The notes under the pieces: generated by a model
Databases searched by the model: none
What the model was told of the DNA's origin: nothing
What the model saw: only the letters and a program-made list of their open reading frames with translations
In this document: positions 1 through 10,319 of the stretch, piece by piece
Numbering within the stretch: the first letter of the stretch is position 1
Layout: every line of letters begins with the position of its first letter
Translations under genes and position numbers: made by a program
DNA from: Chara braunii
Lineage: Eukaryota > Streptophyta > Charophyceae > Charales > Characeae
Direction: 5' to 3'
Length of the DNA: 30,411 nt
Assembly (NCBI GenBank): GCA_003427395.1
Contig: BFEA01000391.1
Location: forward strand, 1,250,917 to 1,281,327

Positions 1-880
1 GACCTGCTTTCACGTTTCTGAGCTCTGGCGAGATACCTTTTCACAATGCTTTACTTTTTCAAGGCCCGTGCTGCTTTATTTTTACAAGGCATGAGGCCTA
101 TATCGGGTAAAGGCCCTTTTAATAGGACAGTTTAGGTGATTTCATGTACAGTAGTACGGTATTTCAAGCTGAAATCGAAAAATGTTGGGGAAACTACAGG
201 AGGATTAAATATAGTAAACATGATATCCTAGGCTTTATATAAGTATTTTGTTTACTATCCTTCAGTATTAACTAGCATGAAACTTTTTTCCCTTTTTGTC
301 CCCTTATTTTGTGATTTCTGAAGTTACAAGCACATAATTCCAAAAAAGGCATTTAGACTAGTTAAGACTAGTTGCTCAGCCTAAGGAAAGTTGTTTCCTC
401 GAACATGACAATAGTATTAGGATTGCTATAACAGGCTACCACGGGGTAAACCTTGCATATGAGCACCCTCAGAGGTAGGCTAAGGAAACTTAGGCGTAGT
501 TTCTTGCTTAATTTGGCAAAAGCTTAGGGGTAGATATCCATCTTGCAGTAAACAAACAGGCAGACTAAGGAGACTACTAGAGCCACCCCCACCTGCACCT
601 TCTCCTAAAGGTCCCCCCCGGATCAGCGTCTGGGTACCGTTGCGTGTTTCCCGACTGACGGAGGAAACCCTTGGGGTAAGGGGCATGAGGAGGCTGGTAA
701 CCCTAGCAGTACCCCCTTCCTGGTGTCCCGAGCCACAAGGGCAAGGTCTTTCTTTTCTTTTCTTTCCCCCGCCCTCCCCCCTTGTTGTTCCATCATGCTT
801 GCCGGTGATAAGCAACCGGACTGTTGCCTCCCACAATAGATGGGGCCTTGTTTTGTTGAAAAAAAAAATAATAAAAAAAT
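1..880. other. AT-rich stretch without recognisable genes
   Basis: No reading frame here has family resemblance, codon structure or motifs that I can support. The first 450 bases are AT-rich. From about 560 to 860 it becomes pyrimidine-rich, with C runs and a TTTTC-type tract near 750, and an A-rich run lies at 859-878 just before the LTR-like repeat. It could be host intergenic DNA or the diverged remainder of the LTR that starts at 1273 on the minus strand. Overlapping ORFs on both strands at 480-1050 look like chance frames. Confidence 0.5.
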
Positions 881-1273
881 TGCCAACTTTTGTCTTCTTT
901 TGCTCGGCCTCGAGTACCCGGCACATCTACCTCTCCTTGGTCTGGTACCGGCCTACCTGCTACTTGAGTGTTTTCTGCTGCTGTCGGGGGCCTCTTTCCC
1001 CGCCACTTGAGTGTTTTCCCCGCTGCAACCCTCAATGTCACGGCCACAGGTAGGTACTGGCCCTTCCGGCCTTCCGAACAAACAAGTGCCCTTGCGAGTC
1101 ACAGACACACTCAAGCTGATAAGCACTTATACAGGCATGCAGACCAGCAAGCACGCAACCACACAGACTTAAAAAACTCAGCAACAAGAGGAAAACTCAG
1201 TAAGACATACATTCCATGAGCAAAACTCATAAATCAACTTTGTGTCTCAGTCCATCTTTGGCAAGTCATTACA
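881..1273 (-). repeat. LTR-like segment related to the R1 LTR
   Basis: This segment is clearly similar to 5069-5470. Shared text includes GCCAACTTTTGTCTTCTT at the low end, the repeated phrase CTTGAGTGTTTTCCCCGCTG in the middle, CACACAGACTTA, and CATTACAG at the high end. On the minus strand both begin TGTAATGAC, the start of the R1 LTR, so this corresponds to the first 0.4 kb (U3 side) of that LTR. Similarity is lost below 881. It is either a diverged 3' LTR of R1 or the start of another related LTR. It abuts the gag pseudogene at base 1273/1274. Confidence 0.7.
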
Positions 1274-2821
1274 GTTGGACCGAATGTCCTGGTTTGGTGC
1301 AACGCAGGCAAACCCCTTTCGTCATCCCGTGTTTCCACTCACTTTCGCGTATCTGGAGATCTACCTATGGTTCAATGGCAAGATCCTCCGTCTTGGGTAG
1401 AATCTTTACTCCTTTGGGGAGGTGAATGGTGTTAGTATTGTTCCTAATCGAGTCCCTCGCACCCTTACTCTTAAAGGCAATCGTTTTAAAGGGATTCATT
1501 GATTCTTCATCATCTGCAGTTTCAGACTCGTAAGCCAAAGAACACGCCAGGTCAGCATCTTGCTCTTGATCGTCGCAAAGAGTAGAACCATCTGCACTAG
1601 CCTGATCATCAGACTCCAACAGGTCGTTTGGTGCAAAATGGTTGCTGCCTCCATGTCGCCTGCGACCATAGGTCTTCTTGATGCTACCTGTTGCATGGAA
1701 GAGGTCTTGTACCTCTAGCATGACTACGTCCTTCATAAGTGAAAGCTAGTCTGTGTATTCGTCCAGTCCTAGCCCAAGACGATTAGTAATGGTCGAGGGT
1801 ACAATGCCTTTGACAACATCTAATCATGATTGTGTAGTCATCTCCAAGTCAGGTGTAGCAAAGAGATTGCTGAGATTTGCAATCAGGTCTTTCATACTCT
1901 TGGTCTACTTGCTACGCTTGACATAGTCAAGTCGGTATCTCGCTCGTGCAACAACGTGAAGATCTTGATACCGTTTAATAAAAACTTTCTCGAGTGCAGT
2001 GATTTTTGTGGCCTTCAACCACTTGTTAATGTCCAGCCTGGAGTACCCGGCCTATATGGCTTGGAGCTCTACCCGGCTCCGTACTTTGGGCACGACAACC
2101 GATTGAGCACCTGGGGGAGTCCCCAAAATGTTGAAGTATGCTCGCATAGCAGTGAGCCAAGACATGACATCGTCGTACCTAGGCGGTAACACGACCGCCT
2201 TCTTATCCACATAGGGAATGCCATTACTAGGACTAGGATCTGCAGGAACTGGAACTGGGACTGCGCTAGTTGCAGAGCTCCCTGCATCGCTACTTTATGC
2301 AGCAGCAGCAGAAGTTGCACTCGTTGCAGGTCCTTGTGTGTTCATCAAACTCAAGGATGAAGAAGAGAAGAGAAGGGCATAGGTGGTAGACAAGGCAGCA
2401 GAGTTCGATGCATTTGGCAGATGTGGGGAGTTAGCCTGGTGCAGATCTGCAATTTTCCGTAGTTGGTCACTGTGAGCCTTCTTCATCCAGGCTATGGTTT
2501 GCCACATATATTTTACCTGCTCAAACGGTTGGGAAACCAAGGCAGGGAGAGGGTCCATCATGTGGCAGTCAATTAGTCCTTGCATGTAGGTGATCAAGTG
2601 TGGCTCTATCTCATTATCCGATAAGGAGGGAACAATTTTGAACACATCCTCATGGCCCTGTATAGTGGCCTCCTCCTTCCTTCTGATGCCTCTTCCTCCA
2701 ACTTCGCCTCCTTTTTCAGTGCACTCTCATAGAGGGCCTTAACGAGCGGCTTATCCTCTGCGTCTCCGACATCCATTTGTGCCTTCAGACTCACTGAAGC
2801 TTTTGCTGTTGTTGCTGCCAT
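1274..2821 (-). pseudogene. gag: R1 Gag pseudogene, ending in a truncated zinc knuckle
   Basis: Retrotransposon Gag (capsid plus nucleocapsid) that would package element RNA in the cytoplasm. The likely start is the ATG at 2821 (MAATTAKAS). A frameshift near 2690 moves into a frame with LSDNEIEPHLITYMQGLI and PFEQVKYMWQTIAWMKK. Further down the frame reads PRYDDVMSWLTAMRAYF, then FIKRYQDLHV and MKDLIANLSNLFATPDLEM, a typical Gag helical region interrupted by several stops between 1735 and 2060. An acidic stretch follows. The end carries a CCHC knuckle, CLRCTKPGHSVQ, whose last Cys is missing because the LTR-like repeat starts there. Similar to other plant-lineage Gag proteins; exact clade not assignable. 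Confidence 0.7.
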
Positions 2822-4114
2822 GTTAGTCCTACCGGGGCTTCCGACATGCAAGTAAAGAAAGGTATGGGCAAGTCTCTCAAGGTAAGTACTCTCTGCCCTT
2901 TTTCTCGGACGAACACTCCGTTTACCTTTTCTGATACCTTCAAGAAAGATGCTCAGTACTCTCTCTCTCCTTGCTCTCTTTTGTTTGTGATCGTGTCGGT
3001 ACAGTCATTTGTCAACCCAATCAAAGAAACAACTTGAAAATAATTAGAAGAGAAGGTAGAACTCCTAGACGGACCGACAGTTCATTTGGACTAGAGAGCA
3101 GTCAAAAAAATAAAAACAACAATAAAATAAGTAACAGAGAGATCTGATTCAGAGACACAGTCTTGTCCAACTACGTATGAGATCCCCTCAAGCCTACTTG
3201 AACTCAAGCACAACAAATGAGATTCGAAGTGTACTACACAATGCAAGAGAGAATTGAGTGGTGTCTAAGGTGCCAGTCAAACGGCGGATCGTGCGATAAA
3301 GTTTATGAGACGTCTCAGCTGAGATCCCCTCAGCAACAAGTGTCCTGGTCTGAAAGCATGAACTCCGAGTCCCAGCAAGGTAGAGCAAGATGACTGATGT
3401 CAACAGATTTGGGCCTGAGGGGCCCTTCTTGTTTGGGCCCGATCCCATTGAGTCCCAAAAGGTCCCAGTTGAGTCAAGATCGGGTCCCAACCAACAAGAG
3501 ATCAAGACCATAGAGGATGGGAAATGAACCCAGAATACGCCAACAGGCAGTCAATTCCATGCACACACACATTTCCACCCTTGTAGCACGACACTTACCT
3601 GAGTGGCCAGGCTCTTGGGATGAAATGAAACTCACCCCCCTTCTCATATAGCCCTCTTGACCCAATTAGCATCCTCGACACTAGTGTCCTAGGGTCAACT
3701 TCTACCCTAAAGTGCAACGCCGGATCCCCCGTTGATGTTGAAGATCGAAGTAGCAACTTGCAGTTTGTTGGTGTAGATATGACTGCCACCCTCAAGCTCA
3801 CCAACTTGAGGGGAGCCCTAAAATCGTTCCTTGTCTTGCCTGAAGTTGAGATTCCAGTTGTAGGTGTTCTTCACTGTCACCTCTCTCAAATTGCATCACA
3901 AAGTCCCACTTCGCGTCTTGCCACTACACACACACACTCTAGCAACCTGGCCGGGTCTATTGACGACCCTCCACGACCATGCCAGGTAGGAGCATCCCTT
4001 TTCATCATGCTGCCCCACTTAACCCGAACTTCCTGTCCTAACCCTAAGTGGTTAGCCCTAACCACTTAGGTTAGGGTTATGGCGGCACAATCAACTCTCG
4101 CCAACAAGTAGAAT
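2822..4114 (-). other. R1 leader between PBS and gag
   Basis: About 1.3 kb of untranslated-looking sequence. Short minus-strand frames exist (3194-3511 and 3595-3804) but have no motif, and stops separate them from gag. An A-rich patch lies at 3105-3130. A perfect 13-bp inverted repeat lies near the PBS end (4043-4070). I see no gene. Confidence 0.45.
4043..4070. repeat. Perfect 13-bp inverted repeat with 2-bp loop
   Basis: CCTAAGTGGTTAG, then CC, then CTAACCACTTAGG. The flanks (AACCCTAA on the left, TTAGGGTT on the right) partly extend the pairing. The flanking units resemble the plant telobox or telomere unit. It lies about 45 bases downstream of the R1 PBS on the element RNA, so it could form a leader hairpin. 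Confidence 0.8.
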
Positions 4115-4128
4115 CCGAACTGATACCA
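4115..4128 (-). other. R1 primer-binding site, initiator Met-tRNA type
   Basis: On the minus strand the LTR ends GGGTCGTAACA. One spacer base follows, then TGGTATCAGTTCGG. The first nine bases match the usual plant LTR-element PBS (TGGTATCAGAGC), complementary to the 3' end of initiator Met-tRNA. Position directly after an LTR end with TG...CA structure supports the call. Confidence 0.75.
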
Positions 4129-4129
4129 A

Positions 4130-5470
4130 TGTTACGACCCTGGCTAATTTCCCAGTACAAATTCATGAGAAAGCACAATGTCGTCCAATTGCAAAAGAAA
4201 TGAGTGAACTTGAGAGGAGAGAGAGGGAAAGAGGGAGAAGAAGAAGCAAATGTACACCAGCAAAGACCAGTGATAATTCCCTTCTTCTCGCCTACCAATT
4301 TCCTCCTCCTTTTCTCCTCCCCTCTTTATTTCACAATAAATAATAATAATAATGTTGAATGGCTGAACCAGAATCAATGTCCGAATCCCTCTTCTACTGC
4401 AGGCACAACATGAGGTCCACCATAGCCATGGCCATCCTTCTCCTTCCTCTTCATGTAGACGAAGGCTATGGCGGACTACTAGGGCCTTGCCCTGCTGTGC
4501 AAAAGACAACTCAAAGCAGCTATGCACGCTGTTGTTCAGGGCGCCATGCCTGACTCTGCCTTGAAGCCTTCTTGGTGCAGCGCAACCCCAACTGGGGCCT
4601 TCCAGATGCAGCGCCTAACAAGGTGATGAAGATGGTGCCGACCATAGCCAGGTAGGTACGTCGCCACTCTGCTTCCTAGCCCCCTTCTTCCTCCTCCTCC
4701 TACCGGTAGAGCTCCACCATAGCCAAGGTGGAAGCTCCCAGTCTCCTTCCTCCTAGCAGCGCTGTAATGCCCAGCGCTCCTCTTCACACCAGCACTCTGA
4801 AGTCCAGCATTTGGTCCAGCAATACATCGCCCAAACTTGCATACCGCAAATGAGGAAGAGCTCTTGGCTCTCCCTGGAGATATAGCGAGGCAGCAGCCTC
4901 CTTGGGCAGTGACTTCCAGGCCGTGCGGCCTCCAAGCAACCAGTACCTTCCCCTTTCAGAGGGAAACATCATTGCAGGCTCTGATATTGTTCGCACAGGC
5001 CCTAGACTCCGGCTAGTTGGACTGGTTCCGGCCTAGACCTAGCCTACCAGCTACTGGGCCTCTAAAAATGCCAACTTTTGTCTTCTTCTGCTCGGCCTCC
5101 AGTCCCCGACACATTTTCCGCTACTTGAGTGGTACCGGCCTACCCGTTACTTGAGTGTTTTTCCCCACTGCTCTAAGTGCCGTGGGCCTACTCCCGCTAC
5201 TTGAGTGTTTTCCCCGCTGCAACCCTCAAAGTCACCGCCACAATTAAGTACCGGCCCTATGGGGCCTCCCAAGCAAGCAAGTACCCTTGCGGGTCACACA
5301 CACACTCAGGCCGACAAGCACTCATTCAGGCACGCAGACCATCAAGCACGCACACACACACAGACTTAGAAAACTCAGCAGAATGTGGGAATCTCAGCAA
5401 GGCATCCATTCCAGTCGCAGAACTCAGAAATCAGCAGTGTTCTCAGTCTGTGTTTTGGCGGGTCATTACA
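4130..5470 (-). repeat. R1 5' LTR (about 1.34 kb)
   Basis: The minus-strand ends are TGTAATGACC at the start (5470) and GGTCGTAACA at the end (4130), imperfect inverted termini of TG...CA type. A PBS follows at once. Inside are a TAA microsatellite (about 4337-4352) and, on the minus strand, AATAAA at 4330-4325, a possible polyadenylation signal. The U3 side (5069-5470) recurs at 881-1273. Small ORFs within it on both strands look like chance. Confidence 0.75.
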
Positions 5471-6632
5471 GCTTATTAAAAAAGAAAAAGAAAAAATTCT
5501 GCTCCTCAGCTTAAATTGTAATGTCAACATTAACTTTTCCCCCAGCCTCAGACGAAGACACTGCAGCCAAAGTAAAAAAGGCATTGCAGCCAAAAAAAAA
5601 AAAGAGAAAAAAACACTGATGCATTGCAGCCCGAAATTAGATGTGAATGGATTCACGCTGTAAGCTGTCCCAGTCCCGGTTCTAGGGTCCTGCAAGGAAC
5701 GTGAATGTGGACGAAGCACGAAGATACCAATTGCAAAATCACACTGAAGTCCGAGTAGTCAAAGCAAGAGCAGATAGCATATCGGAACCAAGATACCATC
5801 CATTTGAGAACGATACAGCAAAAGTCGTGAGTCAATGTCCAAGCCCAACAGGGCAACACCAACAACATAACCCGAAGTAGCTCTCTCTCTTGAATGGCGC
5901 CAGGCGCCCTATCTACTCTACAGCCTATACCTACAACTAGAGCATGGAAGCAACCAGACAACTTGACGACCAGCGAGTGATGACGTCAACACCAATGCCG
6001 ACCTCCTCTCCACCAGGTACGTCTCTCTCTCTTCCCTCACTCTCCCTTGTTATCCCACACAGCGCCCTTCACCTTCCGAAGAACCACCTTCGCCCTCACC
6101 TCCCTCAGTGCTATCCAGCAGCCCGGCTATGGCTGCCAGCGCCCTGCGCCCAGGCTGCGCCCTACCGCTTAGCACCAGCCTGCCTTTACTCAGCCTAGCG
6201 CAGCGCAGCACCTGCACTCGCAATGCAGCAGCGTGCCGGCTTTGCTCGCAATGGCCCAAATCCTTGCCCACCCGCCTGCTCTACCTATATGCCAATGTTG
6301 CGTGTGGGCGGTCTGCCTTGAGCCTGCGCCTGGGCCCCAGTACCTGTACCCAGGCCCAATGCAGATGGGGCCCATGTAATACTGTTGCGCCCCTTATGCT
6401 AGGGCCGTTGTCCAGATTCAGACTCTGTACCGGTTTCCCATTGGTTTCCTCGGCCTCTACGACAAAATATTGTTTTTTTGAGGCCAGGGACCAATGTGTG
6501 CTGTGTCGGCCTCCCAGACTGTCGCCCAGGGCTCAACCAACCCAGGCCCTGGGCTCAACTGCCTTTGCAGGAGTCTGAGGCTCACGATGCACTCCAACCA
6601 ACTGGCGTGCGGCAACTGTCTGATACCCACTT
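5471..6632. other. Intervening sequence, no supported gene
   Basis: This lies between the start of the R1 5' LTR and the R2 end. It has A-rich and T-rich tracts (5476-5500, 5590-5612), short GGCTGCAATG-type repeats on the minus strand (5540-5630), and GC-rich proline/alanine-type low-complexity frames at 6100-6370. A plus-strand frame at 6108-6578 has no motif. It may be the remainder of the R2 LTR or another decayed element. A PBS-like TGGTATC at about 5730 on the minus strand is too short to rely on. Confidence 0.4.
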
Positions 6633-6767
6633 TGTGAAATGTTGAATGAAGGTCTCTCGTGGATAATCTGGCCCGCCTTCACTTAGGGCGGGCACGAGGC
6701 TTGCTGGGGGCCTATGCCCAGAACACATGTATGTCGGCAAGGCCCCATTGAGGGCTCATTCCTCACA
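6633..6767 (-). repeat. Probable start of the R2 3' LTR; 135-bp span is tentative
   Basis: Directly after a polypurine tract the minus strand reads TGTGAGGAATG, a good LTR start. A matching inverted end, TTTCACA, occurs at 6633, giving TGTGA...TCACA termini. It is followed by AAG and TGGGTATCAGACAG, which resembles a PBS. A 135-bp LTR is short, and a PBS after a 3' LTR is unexpected unless LTRs of tandem copies recombined. The true end may lie further down, towards 5470. Confidence 0.4.
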
Positions 6768-6780
6768 TTCCATCCCCCTG
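6768..6780 (-). other. R2 polypurine tract
   Basis: The minus strand reads CAGGGGGATGGAA immediately before TGTGAGG, 24 bases after the pol stop at 6805. This is the expected position and composition for the plus-strand DNA primer of an LTR element. Confidence 0.7.
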
Positions 6781-6804
6781 AGCTTCGAAAGTCCGCTGAG
6801 ATGC

Positions 6805-7467
6805 TTACTTCGCAGGTGCCTTCCCCTTTAGTTGTCGTTCATATTCAGCTACCACCTGAGGTGCTGTTTCAATCATTTCCTCCCTGGTGAACCATCGATC
6901 TTCTTTAGGATCTGTGTGATGCCTGAATCTGACTGTGTACTCTCTTCTGGGTTTTGGAGGTCTTCCTCGGCCCAAAGGTCTTGGAACAGGCGTGTCTCTG
7001 TGTTCCAGTATGTCGTCGATGTCCACGTGGCCATCCATGGATGGGGGCAGCATTGATCTCCTTGAAGGAAATTGATCTGTCTCAACGAAAGGTGCAAGCT
7101 TTGATGCGTGAAAAACAGGGTAAGTGCGCAAGTGACCAGGGATACGGATAACATAGGAAGGACCATCCAAATCATCCCCAACTATGTCCAGGACTTCCCA
7201 GGGACCAAAATACTGAGGCATTAGTTTTCGAGAGATACCGAATTCCTGTCCTAGCTCACTAGCCTTGACCCAGACACGTTCCCCTACCTGAAATGTGGAT
7301 TGTCGACGATATTTGTTCTCAGAAGCAATCATTGCTTCTTGAGATTTCTTGATGTGCTCGACAGCTTGTTGTAGCAACTTCTCATACTGCACACCATACT
7401 CAAGTGTGCCTGGAGTTGCAGAGGGTCGGTTTTCAGGTAGGAGGAAGTCTAGAGCAGATCTAGGCTT
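6805..7467 (-). pseudogene. pol: R2 integrase C-terminal part with chromodomain-like tail
   Basis: Same frame as the integrase core, separated only by a TGA at 7468-7470. It begins after that stop and contains a GPY-like module (GPWEVLDIVGDDLDGPSYVI, then HLRTYPVFHASKL), found at the integrase C-terminus of Ty3/gypsy elements. The end has REYTVRFRHH, EDRWFTREEM and VVAEYERQL, matching the pattern of a chromodomain (beta strands, then a C-terminal helix). Chromodomains are known to target integration to modified histones. The tail ends at a normal stop near the polypurine tract. The GPY call is firm; the chromodomain call is fair, since aromatic cage residues are not all obvious. Confidence 0.75.
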
Positions 7468-8286
7468 TCATCCCAAGTGCAGTTGGTTAGGACTAAAGTC
7501 GGTTGTGCTGTGCACAACGTTGTTGTACAGGCTGGCTATGAGAGGCAATTTCTCATCCCAGTCATCCTGGTTGGGCTTAATGTAGTGCCTCAGCAGATGT
7601 TGCACAACTCTGTTCATCTGTTCGGCCTGTCCATTGGCTTCGGGATGATTCCCAGAAGTCATCTGAAGTTGACTGCCCATTTGCTCAGCAGTCTTCTTCC
7701 ACAACTCACTTGTGAATCGGACATCCCTGTCACTAATGATTGACTTTGGCAGTCCAAAATCACGCACCCAGTTGTCCACAAACAACTTGATGACGTGCTC
7801 ATTCCTGGCAGTCTCTGGCATGGCGATCAGTCTAACATACTTGGTGAATCGGTCTATGATGACAAAGATGTGCCACTTGCCACTCCTGCTGGTTACCAAG
7901 GTATCCATGAAATCCATGAAAACACTCTGTCCCGGACTAGCAGGGATAGGTAAGGGCTTCAGCAACCCAAGCGGTGCTTGAGTTCGCGGCTTGTCCCGCT
8001 GACAGACCTGACAGGTCTCCACATATTTCTTTGCATCATTTAGCATTCTGGGCCACCAAAATGGTTGTACTAGATTGGCACTGGTCTTTTTGTAGCCAAA
8101 ATGTCTAGTTGCGTCATGGCATTCACCTAGAAATAAACTGCGCAAATTTTCCCTAGATGGAATCACTAAACGTTCAATCCCAACCTTTCTCAGAAAGAGT
8201 AGCCCGCCCACCATCACAAACTCATCTTCTATGGCCTTATCTTTCTTCTGCAGTTCGCATATGATGTCCATCGTGACAGGATCTTC
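7468..8286 (-). pseudogene. pol: R2 integrase, HHCC and DDE core
   Basis: Catalyses insertion of element cDNA into chromosomal DNA. The zinc-binding region shows HDATRHFGYKK and CQVCQRDK, an intact HHCC. The core has MDFMDTL (first Asp), SIISDRDVRF (second Asp) and HPEANGQAEQMNR (Glu), so the DDE triad is intact. It is read through from the RNase H domain in the same frame, with a TAG stop at 8287-8289 upstream and a TGA at 7468 downstream, where related proteins are expected to have Trp. Each lesion alone would truncate the polyprotein. Confidence 0.9.
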
Positions 8287-8901
8287 CTAATAGGCTCCTA
8301 CCAGCGATTGAGTTACTTCCTCAGATACGCCAAATTCAGAAACTAGCGCCCCTAGGTAGTCTGCCCTACGTGACAGCGCATCTGCAATCTTGTTGTACTT
8401 TCCCTTCCGATACTCTAGCTTGAAGTCATACTGATCTATGACTTCAATCCAGCGCTTGAGTGCATCAGAAAGAGTAGGTTGAGTCTTGATCCAATTAAGG
8501 GTCTGATGGCCAGTTCTCAAATAGAAAAACCGTCCCAACAGAAAGTGTCTCCAATGGACAAGTGCCTTGTAGAGGGCATAGAGTTCCCTTTCGTAGGTGG
8601 ACTTTGCCAGTTTCTTTGATGGCATTTTCTTGCTCATGTACTCAATCGGTCTCAACTTCTTCCCATCCTGTTGAGCCAGCACTGCGCCAATGCCGTATTG
8701 GCTTGCGTCAGTGGTCACAATGAAAGGCTTCTGAGGATCGGGCACCATGAGAACCTCATGATTCATGAGTGCATGCTTCAATCGTATGAAAGCAGCCTCG
8801 CACTCGTCACTCCAGTCCCACAGCGTATCAAGTCGAGTTAGATCAGTCAAAGGAGAGGCGACCGTGGAGTAGTTTTCACAAAGTTCGTATAGTAGTCGCA
8901 C
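8287..8901 (-). pseudogene. pol: R2 RNase H (with RT connection region)
   Basis: RNase H would remove template RNA during reverse transcription. Visible motifs are VTTDASQYGIGAVLAQQ (first Asp), STYERELYALYKAL (Glu), and IADALSRR (last Asp). The third acidic residue, normally in an RTDH-type motif, is replaced: the copy reads YLRTGHQTLN, Asp to Gly. A one-base shift near 8885 separates it from RT: the other frame gives CDYYTNFV just upstream, and this frame continues ENYSTVASPLTDLT. The TAG stop at 8287 ends the segment. Confidence 0.9.
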
Positions 8902-9665
8902 ATCCCTAAGAAAGATTTGACTTAAGTAACAGTCTGAGGTCGTGGCCAGTCCCTAATACTAGCCACCTTCGCATCTTCCGGCCTAATCCCTTCCGCGGAT
9001 ACCGCATGACCCAAGTACAAGACCCTAGTGCGTCCAAACTCACATTTTCCAAGGTTGACCTTATACTTGTGTTGTCGCAGGAGAGAGAGTACAGTTTCTA
9101 AGTGTTGTGCATGCTCCTCGACAGACTTACTAAAGATAAGAATATCATCAAGGTACACGACGACAAACTTATCTAAGTAGTCATGGAAGATCATATTCAT
9201 GGCGTGCTGGAATGTACCCGGCGCATTGCAAAGGCCAAAGGGCATCACCACAAACTCATACAGACTGTATCTGGTCTGAAATGCGGTTTTGTGCTGATCC
9301 TCAGGTCTTATGGTGGCAATCTTATGGTATCCGGACTTTTAGTTTATCTTGCTATAGTACTTACATCCCTGCACCCTATCCAATAGGTCGTCTATGCGAG
9401 GTAGAGGCTTTGCGTTCTTCACTGTGATGGCATTGAGGCCTCTGTAATCAATGCACATCCTCAACGATCCCCCCTTCTTCGGTACAAGCAGCACTTGAGA
9501 TCCGAAGGGGGAAGTACCAGGCCGTATCCAACCCTTTTCTGTCAGCTCTTTCAGTTGCCGCGGAAGTTCGTCCAATTCGGCCGGAGCCATCCTATAGATC
9601 CTTCCCTTTGGGGTTTTACTCCCTGGAATTATTTCTATGGCATGAACAATCTCCCTATCTACGAC
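8902..9665 (-). pseudogene. pol: R2 reverse transcriptase
   Basis: RNA-dependent DNA polymerase of the element. In order: ELPRQLKELTEKGWIRPGTS, SQVLLVPKKGG, LRMCIDYRGLNAIT, then KYYSKIN followed by a stop (9339-9341) where the family has an Asp-Leu pair. The first catalytic Asp is therefore lost together with the stop. The frame then continues KSGYHK, VMPFGLCNAPGTFQ and VVVYLDDILIFS (YLDD at about 9155-9144, intact), ending in the thumb (LGKCEFG, VLYLGHAVS). Upstream a TGA at 9666-9668 breaks the protease-RT linker. Confidence 0.9.
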
Positions 9666-10319
9666 TCATGTGGGCTCTCTAAACAGATCAGGGAACTTAG
9701 CAACGACGTGTTCGATCTCTGGGGGTGTTTTAACGGCCTCCCCTTTCTCAGAGACATACACTAGGTAGATACCCTCCTCTTGGTTCTATTTATAATAATT
9801 GTAGAATGCTGATGCGCACAAGCAGCCATAGGATTCTAGTAACCTACTAGCCTTATACTTGGTCAGTCTCACGGTCCTTCCATCCGGCAACTTATGCTTT
9901 AGCACCTTCTTGTCCCAGTCAAATTGGGCCTTGGCAACCTCAAGGTAGTACATTCCTAACAACATATCGAATGGTAAGTCGTCGCTAACCAGGAACGAAA
10001 TCTTCCCCTCCTCCATAGGAGAAGGTACAGACTACATCCTTGACATAGTCTGTGACAACCATCCGCTCCTTATTGGCCAAAGTAGATGCTACCGGTCTAC
10101 TAAGGTGTTGTACCCGGTCCTCTAGGTGCAGCCTTTCCAAACAGTCGCGACTTATGTAATTCCGCGTGAAGCCAATGTCTATGAAGGCTCCACATCTGCG
10201 GCCTCCTACAGCAACTTCCACGACGAAATGTTCCCCTCTAGGACCTCTACTTAGTGCCACCCAAGATTCACGAGGGTCCTTGCTTGACCACTCACTTTCT
10301 TAATCTTTTAAAGCCTCGG
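9666..10319 (-). pseudogene. pro: R2 aspartic protease, inactive
   Basis: Retropepsin-like protease that would process the polyprotein. The segment has FVVEVAVGGRRCGAFIDIGFTRN-type text: the active-site motif is Asp-Ile-Gly where the family has Asp-Ser/Thr-Gly, so catalysis is lost. Downstream, DLPFDMLLGMYYLEVAKAQ corresponds to the conserved hydrophobic-Leu-Gly-Met-x-Trp/Tyr-Leu strand. The two halves are in different frames, joined near 10016. A TAG at 9786-9788 follows. A stop also lies upstream, just after EALKD, near 10300. Confidence 0.8.

Larger units (their letters stand above)
881..5470 (-). mobile_element. R1: decayed gag-only LTR retrotransposon remnant
   Basis: Read on the minus strand, the order is an LTR (4130-5470), a Met-tRNA-type primer-binding site immediately after it, a roughly 1.3-kb leader, a gag pseudogene (2821 down to 1274), then an LTR-like segment (1273 down to 881). 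No protease, RT or integrase sequence is present. Either pol was lost by deletion, or the copy is a gag-only element of the TR-GAG kind, or a second related LTR landed inside gag and the rest lies outside the window. The gag stops and frameshifts show it is dead. Confidence 0.65.

Noticed and set aside
480-1053. Overlapping ORFs on both strands near the window start
   Set aside because: No family features; part lies within the LTR-like repeat and part over homopolymer tracts.
5725-5740. PBS-like TGGTATC on the minus strand
   Set aside because: Only seven matching bases and no convincing LTR end before it.
6108-6578. Plus-strand frame of 156 codons in GC-rich DNA
   Set aside because: Ala/Leu/Pro low complexity with short internal repeats and no motif; no support as a gene.
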